Source: Archangium lipolyticum (GTDB lineage Bacteria; Myxococcota; Myxococcia; Myxococcales; Myxococcaceae). From it: a stretch of 64,000 bases of DNA. Both the position numbers and the translations under genes were made by a program. The DNA is taken from contig NZ_JANKBZ010000007.1 in NCBI RefSeq assembly GCF_024623785.1, forward strand, positions 248,001 to 312,000, given 5' to 3'. The notes beneath the pieces were generated by a model. It was given only the letters and a program-made list of their open reading frames with translations, did not search any database and was not told where the DNA came from. Positions 53,018 to 60,524 of the stretch are shown here, one piece after another. Position 1 is the stretch's first letter, and every line of letters begins with the position of its first letter.

Positions 53018-55203
53018 TGCACCGTGCGCTCCCGGTGCTGCTCGCCGTGGTCTCGCTGCTGCTGCGAGCCGCTCCCGCCCGGGCCGCGGAGACCTACTGC
53101 GTCGGCGGGTACGATGGGTTTCCGCCGAACGTGGTGGCCGCGTGCGACCAGCCCGCCATCCGGGCGCTGCACCCGCGCTGGCACGATCACATCTACGTCT
53201 TCGACGGCAAGGAGTGCTCCCTCTGCTACGACGAGGTGGACGACACCTGTGAGACGGTGTTCCTCGCCCGGAATCCCCGCTACCAGTCGATCGACGAGTA
53301 CGACTGCGCCCGCCTGGGCGAGAGCCACCGGTCCGGTGAGCTGCTTGCCCACGTCATCGATGGCAAGCCTGTTGTGCCTCCTCCGCCGCCTCCTCCGGTG
53401 CAGCTCGAAGCCCGGGTGGAGCGCATCACCCCTGGCCCCTATACCGCAGGGGACAAGCTCTCCGTGGTGGGGGCCGTTCGCGACGACACGGGCCTGTTGC
53501 GCCGGATTTCCGGAGGACTCTTCCGCGTCGTGGACGCCAGCGGGAAGAGCACCGAGTACCGTGGGACCGTACAGCCTGATGGCACGGTGGTGGCCGACTT
53601 CATCCTTCCGCCCACCGCATCCGCCCGCATCGAGTTCGTTCCCGACATGCCTCCGCTCGCCCAGGGGGAGACGCTTCGCGCCGCGGCCTCCGAGGCCCAG
53701 GAACTGAAGGTGGAGGTCTGCGGCTTCCGGGCTCGCATCGTCCAGCCGGGGGTGAGCGAGTCACTCGTCTCTGGACAATCCACGCCGCTGCGCGCGGCAC
53801 TCTTCGACGCCGCGGGGCAGGTGCCCGTGACGGCTCCGCCTCCAGGGCTTGCTCTCTCGTTCACCCTGCAGGTGGAGGGGGCGCCGGAGCTGAATCTCGC
53901 CGCGGACAAGGACCTCTCGGCGGCCTGGACGCCACCCGCTTCCCCCCAGCCTCGCGAGGTACGGATCAGCGCGGGAGGGCGCATGGGGGACCGTGTGGTG
54001 TGTCCCGCCGCCGGTGAAGTGACCGTCACGGTGAGTGACCTCGGGTTGGGCCTGGACACCTCCGAAATGCCGTCCACCTGCTACGTCGGGCTCCCGTGCT
54101 CCGTCGTGATGAAACTGCGACGGCCGGAGCCAGGGCCCGGGCGGCAACGGGTGGACGCGCTCCTGACGGACCCCCAGGTGGTGGCCCGCATGGTGGACAA
54201 CGGGGAGGAGCGCTACCGCGGGCCGACTCGTGTGGACGACCGGTACGCGTTCGTCGTGACCTACGACAAGCCCAAGTCCGCGAGCTGGTCGCTCGTGTTC
54301 GAGACGCCTCGGGGGCTCGTCTCCCTGCCTACGCAGGAGGTGCGGGTGCGCCCCCAATTGAAACTGGAGCTGCCGGCGGAGCTGGACTTCGGCACCGTCA
54401 ACGCGGGCACCTCCGTGGAGCGGACCTGCCACGAGCTGGACTTCAGCCAATCCCAGGCCGTCGAGGAGCAAGGCTTCCTCCTCCGTGCCGAGGGGCTCGA
54501 CGGGTGCCAGGCGCGGCCCGTGACTCCCTTCGTCAACGCGGCGGGAGGGACGGAGTGGCCGGCTCTGGTGCCCGCGTCTGGTGGCGAGGGGCTGACGCTC
54601 ACGGTGTCGGACCCGAGGGCGCGCTCGCTCGACATCTGCCTCGAGGTGCCCCGGTGTGCCGGAGAGGTGTCACCGGACTCGGCCGTGCTGCGCGTGGTGC
54701 CGCTCACCTCCGAGTTCAAGGCCCAGGAGAAGACGGTGCGCCTGCGCTGGAAGGTCGAGGGCCGCGGCTTCCTCGGCTGTCATGGCGCTTGGGTGTGGTC
54801 CTCCCTGGGGCTGCTCGGCTTCGGAGTCCTCCTCGCGGGTTTCACGCAGCCCGCGCGCTTCCCGTCCGGTGCGTCCATCCGCGTGGCCGGGAGCGAGCGC
54901 GGCATCCGTCAATCCTCCGCCATCCTCCTGCGGGACTGTCCCGGCAGCAGCCCCGGCTTCTACCGTGACGCCCGGTTGGGATTGCACGGCGATGGCGAGG
55001 TGAACGGCCGCACCCGGAACGCGGTCATCCTCCTGCGCGCCACCCGGGGTGCTGGCGTGGTGCTGACGGGCATGGGTCCCCTGGAGCAGCAGGACCGCCG
55101 CACCCTCAAGTGGGAGCCGGTGGCCGACCTCGCTCAGGGGCACGTTCCTTCCCCCTCGGTGCTGTACCGGGCCGGGGGCACGTACTTCAAGGTGGAGCTC
55201 TAA
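53017..55203 (+). CDS. Exported protein with single membrane span and shared C-terminal domain
   Basis: A 728-residue protein with signal peptide PVLLAVVSLLLRAAPARA. A cysteine-containing N-terminal part (about 25-110) precedes a Pro-rich stretch and several beta-rich, immunoglobulin-like segments (ITPGPYTAGDKLSVVGAVRD, LDFGTVNAGTSVE) to about 585, all expected outside the cytoplasmic membrane. A membrane helix (WVWSSLGLLGFGVLLAGF, about 591-608) leads into a cytoplasmic C-terminal domain of about 110 residues (619-728) with VAGSERGIR, GFYRDAR, KWEPV and LYRAGGTYFK. The same domain ends the next protein. I know no family name for it. The ATG at 53017 overlaps the phosphatase stop by one base. 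Confidence 0.75.
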   Translation: MHRALPVLLAVVSLLLRAAPARAAETYCVGGYDGFPPNVVAACDQPAIRALHPRWHDHIYVFDGKECSLCYDEVDDTCETVFLARNPRYQSIDEYDCARLGESHRSGELLAHVIDGKPVVPPPPPPPVQLEARVERITPGPYTAGDKLSVVGAVRDDTGLLRRISGGLFRVVDASGKSTEYRGTVQPDGTVVADFILPPTASARIEFVPDMPPLAQGETLRAAASEAQELKVEVCGFRARIVQPGVSESLVSGQSTPLRAALFDAAGQVPVTAPPPGLALSFTLQVEGAPELNLAADKDLSAAWTPPASPQPREVRISAGGRMGDRVVCPAAGEVTVTVSDLGLGLDTSEMPSTCYVGLPCSVVMKLRRPEPGPGRQRVDALLTDPQVVARMVDNGEERYRGPTRVDDRYAFVVTYDKPKSASWSLVFETPRGLVSLPTQEVRVRPQLKLELPAELDFGTVNAGTSVERTCHELDFSQSQAVEEQGFLLRAEGLDGCQARPVTPFVNAAGGTEWPALVPASGGEGLTLTVSDPRARSLDICLEVPRCAGEVSPDSAVLRVVPLTSEFKAQEKTVRLRWKVEGRGFLGCHGAWVWSSLGLLGFGVLLAGFTQPARFPSGASIRVAGSERGIRQSSAILLRDCPGSSPGFYRDARLGLHGDGEVNGRTRNAVILLRATRGAGVVLTGMGPLEQQDRRTLKWEPVADLAQGHVPSPSVLYRAGGTYFKVEL

Positions 55204-55204
55204 G

Positions 55205-57283
55205 ATGATGCTCGCGCAGCTCGTCCTGCCCCTGCTCCTCACCAGCGCGGCTGGCAGTGGCAACGAGATCGTCCTCATCCTCGACAACTCGTGCTCCATG
55301 GGCGTGGAGGCTCGGGACCAGACGACAGGCCGCCGGGTTCCGCCCAATGACCCCGAGCGCGCCGCGGTGCTCGGCACACTCGTCGTCGAGGGGCTGGCGC
55401 GTGGTTCGGCCGACCGGGTCAGCGTGCTGGCCTTCGGCGATGGCAAGGAGGCCCCGCCCCGCCCGGCCCAGAGCGCGGACGACATCCGCGCGCTGCCGTA
55501 CTCCAATGGCACCTACTTCCGCCGCCCGCTGGAAGAGGCGGGCAACCGGCTGCGGGGCTCGGCGCTCCAGAACCGGCTGTTCCTCTTCTTCACCGATGGC
55601 ATTCCCGAAGACCTCCGAGACCCCGCCGAGGGTCCTCGCGCCCTGGGACTCTCCGAATCGGCGGACTTCGAGACGCTGGTCATCGGCCTGTTCGGTAGCG
55701 ACGAGGTCCGTCAGACGGGCGAGCAGTTCCTCCAGCCGCTGGCGCGCAACCCGCAGGATCTCGTCTTCGTCCAGACGCCGCGCGAGGTGATTGGCGCCTT
55801 CACACGAGGCTATGCCCGAGTGCTGGGCTCGCGGCCGGAGACGGGCTCGCTGTCTTCCGGAGAGTCGAAGACGTTCGAGGTGGGCAAGTACGTGGTGGAG
55901 GTGCTGGTGGCCACCGCGTCCGCCTCTCCCGGGCCCGCGTATACCGCGAAGCTGGACGGTCCCCAGGGCGACGTTCCGTCCCAGGCCTCTGGTAACAACG
56001 GCTGCCCGCCCGGCATCCGCTATTCGGGCGCGCCCAGGCTGTGCCAGCCGCCGCACCGCCACTATCAGGTCTTCCGCGCGCCCAACTCGCCGGACCAGCG
56101 CAGCCAGTGGACGCTGTCTCTGCCTCGGGGCTCGGGTCCCATCGATTACGGTCTCATCCTCCGCTATGACCTCGAGGCCTCCCTGGCCGTGCCGTCCACC
56201 GCGCGGGTGGGCGAGCCGGTGCAACTCGACGCGCGGCTGCTCTTCCGTGGGAAGACCTTCGACGACGAGACCTTCTTCCAGGCCGACGGCTTCACGGCCG
56301 TGGCCACCCTCGAAGGCCAGGAGGTGCCCCTGCGCCACGCCGGGGGAGGGCGCTTCGTGGCGGACTGGACGCCTTCACAGCCCTCGGTGGACGGCGCCGC
56401 GACGCCCGTGCGGGTGACGTTCCGCAACGCGTGGATGGAGCAGTCCGCGCGCCGGACCGTGCAGGTGGAGGGCTTCATCGACTTCGCCCTGGTGCCGGAC
56501 CCGGCCTCGCTCGACCTCGGCGAGTGGCGGGGCGAGCGTCGTGAGACACAGCGATGCTCCACGGTGGACCTGTCCCGCTCCACCAACGCGGACCGCATCC
56601 CCATCACCTGCGTCTCTGAGGGGAGCGTGGAGGGCGGTGTGCTCTCCTGTTCTCCCGTGGCGGGCTCGGAGGCGGATCTGGGCAATGGCCGCAAGGGACA
56701 GCCTCTCAAGTACCAGGTGTGTTTCGCCGCCGAGGGCTGCTGCGGCCAATTGGCTCCGCCAGGGCTCGGGGTGCGCTTCGCCGCGACCCACCCGCACTAC
56801 GCGGGCGCTGCCGTGCTCGTTCCGACGCGCGCGAAGGTGGGCGAGACGGGCTGGCTGCGCTGCTGGTGGCCCTGGCTCGCCCTGGCTGGAGGGATGCTTT
56901 TCTTCGGCTGGGTGGTCATGGGCTTCGTCCGGCCGAACAACTTCGACCCGGCGGCCAGCGTCTACGTGGCCGGCTCGGAGCTGGGGCTCAAGCGCGCCTC
57001 GGCGCTCGTGCTGAACGAGACACCGGGAGGCCGGCGCGGCTTCTATCGCAACGCTCGAATGTGCCTGAACGCGGGAGGTGACTTCGTCCGTGCTCCGCGT
57101 GCGGCCGTGCTCGTACTCGAAGCGGGGCCCGGTGGCTCCACGCGTTTCGTCACCGCCGCGGGCCTCGAGCGCAAGGTGCAGAGGACCGGGAAGTGGGAGC
57201 CCGTTCCGGCCGAGGAGCTGGCCCTCGGGTACACGCCCAACGTGCTATATCGGATTGGCAATCTCTACATGAAGTGGAGCTGA
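55205..57283 (+). CDS. Exported vWA protein with single membrane span and shared C-terminal domain
   Basis: A 692-residue protein. A short hydrophobic N-terminus (MMLAQLVLPLLLTSAAG) serves as signal or anchor. A von Willebrand A domain (about 20-200) has the metal site DNSCS (Asp27, Ser29, Ser31) and FFTDG. Beta-rich segments follow to about 550, including a cysteine-rich stretch (FAAEGCCGQ). A membrane helix (WWPWLALAGGMLFFGWVVMGF) lies at about 555-575, and a cytoplasmic domain (583-692) is clearly related to that of the preceding protein: VAGSELGLK, GFYRNAR, KWEPV and LYRIGNLYMK. It starts one base after the preceding stop. The two proteins are likely partners; vWA domains often bind another protein through a metal ion. 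Confidence 0.82.
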   Translation: MMLAQLVLPLLLTSAAGSGNEIVLILDNSCSMGVEARDQTTGRRVPPNDPERAAVLGTLVVEGLARGSADRVSVLAFGDGKEAPPRPAQSADDIRALPYSNGTYFRRPLEEAGNRLRGSALQNRLFLFFTDGIPEDLRDPAEGPRALGLSESADFETLVIGLFGSDEVRQTGEQFLQPLARNPQDLVFVQTPREVIGAFTRGYARVLGSRPETGSLSSGESKTFEVGKYVVEVLVATASASPGPAYTAKLDGPQGDVPSQASGNNGCPPGIRYSGAPRLCQPPHRHYQVFRAPNSPDQRSQWTLSLPRGSGPIDYGLILRYDLEASLAVPSTARVGEPVQLDARLLFRGKTFDDETFFQADGFTAVATLEGQEVPLRHAGGGRFVADWTPSQPSVDGAATPVRVTFRNAWMEQSARRTVQVEGFIDFALVPDPASLDLGEWRGERRETQRCSTVDLSRSTNADRIPITCVSEGSVEGGVLSCSPVAGSEADLGNGRKGQPLKYQVCFAAEGCCGQLAPPGLGVRFAATHPHYAGAAVLVPTRAKVGETGWLRCWWPWLALAGGMLFFGWVVMGFVRPNNFDPAASVYVAGSELGLKRASALVLNETPGGRRGFYRNARMCLNAGGDFVRAPRAAVLVLEAGPGGSTRFVTAAGLERKVQRTGKWEPVPAEELALGYTPNVLYRIGNLYMKWS

Positions 57284-57298
57284 ATCGGAGGGGGAGCC

Positions 57299-60200
57299 TT
57301 GGGGCTGCTCGCGACGGAGAAGTTCAACCCGACCTTGTTCGTGGGTCTCGGTGGTAACGGCGGGAAGATCGTCCAACTGCTCGCCGGCCGGTTGCGCCGT
57401 CATCCCAACTGGGAGCGCATCAAGTCGATGACCCACTTCGTGGCCATCGACACCAACAAGGACGACCTGGACAAGCTCAAGGACGTCCCGGTGGAGAACC
57501 GCTTCCTCGTCTCCGCCTTCGATGCGCGCGCCTATATCGAGCGCAAGCGCGGCCAGCGTGAGCTCCAGGAGGATCCGCTCGTCACCCAGTGGGTCCCCTC
57601 CAGCTACCAGTTCCGCTCCACCCAGGGCGCCGGCGCCGGGCAGATCCGCATGGAGAGCCGCCTGCGCCTCTACTACAACCTCGAGGAGGACCGGCGCGGC
57701 ATCCGCAAGGCCCTCCAGAAGCTGCTCGATGAGTCCACCCGCCGTGAGAACCCCTGGCGCGACAACGAGAACCGCGTCGTCCGGGTGATGCTCTATGGCT
57801 CGGTCGCTGGCGGCACGGGCTCGGGCGGCTTCCTGCCCATGGCCTACCTGCTGCGCCGCATGGTGCTCGACGCGGGCTGGGGCCGGCCCAACGTGGTCGG
57901 TGTGCTCACCCTGCCCACCGCCTTCCTCGACAAGGTGAAGCCCCAGCTCCACCCGGACATCCTCGCCAACGGCTATGCCGCCCTCAAGGAACTGGAGTAC
58001 CTCAACCGCCAGCTCGACTACGCGGGCGGCGTGAGCGAGCTCGAGTTCCACTACGACCCGGGCACCCAGGACCGCAGCCGCCAGACCGTCGCCGAGCGGC
58101 CCTTCACGCTCACCTACCTCATCGACCGGCCCGACCAGCTCTCCATCGAGAAGTACGAGAACGCGGTGGCCGACGCCTGCTACCTGCAGATCTTCTCGCC
58201 GCTGCTCGGCGCGCAGGCCGGCGAGTACGACAACTACGAGAAGCACCAGAAGAAGCTCGCCCTGGGCCACTTCTCCGTGCACTACGGCTCGTTCGGCACC
58301 GCGCTGCTGCAACTGCCCCGCCGTGACCTCCTCAAGTACGCGGGCCTGCGCTACGTGGCGAGCGCCTTCCGGCAGTTCCTCTGCTTCGGCGCGGACCACC
58401 CGGACTTCCAGGTGCCCTACGGCGACCCGGCCTTCCAGCGGCTGGAGCCCAACGAGAAGAACCGCCGCATCGACGAGAAGTTCAAGGGCTACGTCGCCTT
58501 CCGCGCGGGCGAGGAGGAGCGCCGCGACGAGAAGGGCCAGTTCTACGGAATCCAGCAGCAGATCGGTAAGGGCGGGAAGAACCTCGCCGAGGCCTTCCGC
58601 GAGAAGCTCGAGGCCATCTTCGGGAAGCTGGACGAGCAGATCGACATCCCCGACGTGGAGAAGCAGTCCATCAACCCGGGCAACCCGTCGTTGAGCCGCG
58701 CCATCGCGGTGCTGCGCCGGGCCAAGGACGAGTCGCGCGCCCGCGTGTGCGGCGAATACCTGGAGGCCCAGCGCGGCGACGTGCGCACCGGCCGCTTCTT
58801 CGAGTCCTTCTTCAAGGAGTACGAGGTCAACCCCATCTCCCAGCGGCTCTTCCTCATCCGCCTGCTGGAGCAGTCCTTCATCGTCCCCTTCAAGGACCCG
58901 GAGGAGGGCGCCTACCTCAAGGCCGACGGTTCTCCGCCCGACCTGGACAGCCCGGAGCTGCGCCAGGAGATTGCCCGGCTCGACGCGGAGATGGCCCGGC
59001 AGGCCAACCCCGGTTTCCTGCAGAGCCTCACGGACCGCGACAACAAGGCCTTCGCCACCGCGAAGCTGCGCTCCGTGGCCAAGGTGGAGAGCTGGGCCAA
59101 CGAGTTCCGCGACGAGATCAAGCGCTTCTTCTGGAAGTCCTTCGAGAGCGAGCTGCGCAAGGACGCCGAGGCCCGGCTGGAGTCCTTCCGCAAGGTGGCC
59201 CAGGTGGCCGACGAGCGCGCTCGTGACTCCGAGTCCCAGGCCGAGCGTTTCCGCAAGGATCCGGCCGCCGTGGACGCGGGCTCGGACGTGGCCCAGTACT
59301 ACCTGGACGCCGAGGTGCTCCGCGATGACCGGCGCCGCGAGCGGCTGTGGAAGGAGTTCTACGCCCACAAGCTCGACAGCGACGCCAACTTCCGCGCGGC
59401 CGACATCTTCGACGCCGTCACCGAGGCCTTCACCCCGGTGAGAGACCCCAGCGGCCAGCTCCGCGCCCGTGACGCCAACGAGATCGTCCAGCACGTGCGC
59501 GGCAAGCTGGAGACCCAGGCCCTCCAGGTCTACGGCCGGGTGATGGAGGAGATGGGGCTCGACCTGGCCACGGGGCTCGACCTGGAGCAGCGCTACATCG
59601 CCCTGCACAAGGCCGGGAAGGACCTCGAGGAGCTGCGCCGCAAGGGCAAGCTGGAGGAGGAGCTGCGCGCCGTGTCCGCCACCGAGGTGCGCCGCGGCAT
59701 CGAGGACCGGCTCAAGCGCCTGTCCGACGAGTGCGTGCTCCTGGCCCACGTCGACGCCACGCGCCGGGACGATCCCACGGTGACGCCCGCGGACGTCTTC
59801 TACGCCGGGCTGCACGACAAGTACGCCAGTGACGAGGAGGGCTCGCTGTGGAGCATCCTCAAGGGCGTGGTGTCCGGCTCCAACCGCGTGACGGGCTGGG
59901 AGGAGCGGGACTCGCTGGTGCTCTACCGCGCGCTGCTCGGCGTGCCCGTGTACTGGTTCAAGAACGTCCAGTCCGAGCTGTACGCCGGCTACAAGCGCGT
60001 GCGCGACGACAAGAACCGCAGCTACCCGCTGCACATCGAGGCCGCCTGGGAGTCCCAGCCGGGTCTGCCGGATCTGGATCCGGTGGAGCAGAAGCGGGCC
60101 GACGAGCGCCGCGCCGCCGAGCGCGCCGCCCAGTCCACCCGCGAGGCCCGCGACTCCCGCCTGCGCGCCTTCACCCTGTGCGCCCTGTTCGGCGGCATCT

Positions 60201-60523
60201 CGCGCGACGAGGAGGGCTACCACTGGAGCTTCGCCGGCACGAAGAACAAGCTGGCGCCGGACCGCGCGCGTGCCTTCGAGGCCTTCGAGGCCCTTGATCC
60301 GGTGCTCCGCGACGACCTGGAGAAGAGCGCCCGTGACTCGTGGGTGAACGCGACGGCGGAGCGGCCCTCGCGCAACAAGCTGCTGGAGGAGGTGCAGGCC
60401 CACCAGCGCCGCCTCACCGAGGCCTACGCACGCGCCGTCGCCGAGCAGAAGGACGCCGAGCGCCGCTTCATCCAGGACGAGCGCACCGTGGTGGAGGCAC
60501 TCGCCGCCGAGCTGAGGAGCTAG
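57299..60523 (+). CDS. Tubulin/FtsZ-superfamily protein with long helical extension
   Basis: A 1074-residue cytoplasmic protein. Residues about 8-350 match the tubulin-like family (PF13809 type): a nucleotide-binding glycine loop GLGGNGGK at residue 16, and the tubulin signature GGTGSGG at 171-177 in LYGSVAGGTGSGGFLP, followed by GVLTLPTAF. This suggests GTP binding and possible filament formation. I found no clear NxDxxD catalytic loop as in FtsZ. The remaining 700 residues are mainly helical and charged (EEERRDEKGQFYG, EIARLDAEMAR, EEVQAHQRRL), probably coiled-coil arms linking to other parts. It is three times the length of FtsZ (about 380). It starts with TTG after GGAGGGGGAG, 15 bases behind the vWA gene. 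Confidence 0.85.
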   Translation: MGLLATEKFNPTLFVGLGGNGGKIVQLLAGRLRRHPNWERIKSMTHFVAIDTNKDDLDKLKDVPVENRFLVSAFDARAYIERKRGQRELQEDPLVTQWVPSSYQFRSTQGAGAGQIRMESRLRLYYNLEEDRRGIRKALQKLLDESTRRENPWRDNENRVVRVMLYGSVAGGTGSGGFLPMAYLLRRMVLDAGWGRPNVVGVLTLPTAFLDKVKPQLHPDILANGYAALKELEYLNRQLDYAGGVSELEFHYDPGTQDRSRQTVAERPFTLTYLIDRPDQLSIEKYENAVADACYLQIFSPLLGAQAGEYDNYEKHQKKLALGHFSVHYGSFGTALLQLPRRDLLKYAGLRYVASAFRQFLCFGADHPDFQVPYGDPAFQRLEPNEKNRRIDEKFKGYVAFRAGEEERRDEKGQFYGIQQQIGKGGKNLAEAFREKLEAIFGKLDEQIDIPDVEKQSINPGNPSLSRAIAVLRRAKDESRARVCGEYLEAQRGDVRTGRFFESFFKEYEVNPISQRLFLIRLLEQSFIVPFKDPEEGAYLKADGSPPDLDSPELRQEIARLDAEMARQANPGFLQSLTDRDNKAFATAKLRSVAKVESWANEFRDEIKRFFWKSFESELRKDAEARLESFRKVAQVADERARDSESQAERFRKDPAAVDAGSDVAQYYLDAEVLRDDRRRERLWKEFYAHKLDSDANFRAADIFDAVTEAFTPVRDPSGQLRARDANEIVQHVRGKLETQALQVYGRVMEEMGLDLATGLDLEQRYIALHKAGKDLEELRRKGKLEEELRAVSATEVRRGIEDRLKRLSDECVLLAHVDATRRDDPTVTPADVFYAGLHDKYASDEEGSLWSILKGVVSGSNRVTGWEERDSLVLYRALLGVPVYWFKNVQSELYAGYKRVRDDKNRSYPLHIEAAWESQPGLPDLDPVEQKRADERRAAERAAQSTREARDSRLRAFTLCALFGGISRDEEGYHWSFAGTKNKLAPDRARAFEAFEALDPVLRDDLEKSARDSWVNATAERPSRNKLLEEVQAHQRRLTEAYARAVAEQKDAERRFIQDERTVVEALAAELRS

Positions 60524-60524
60524 C

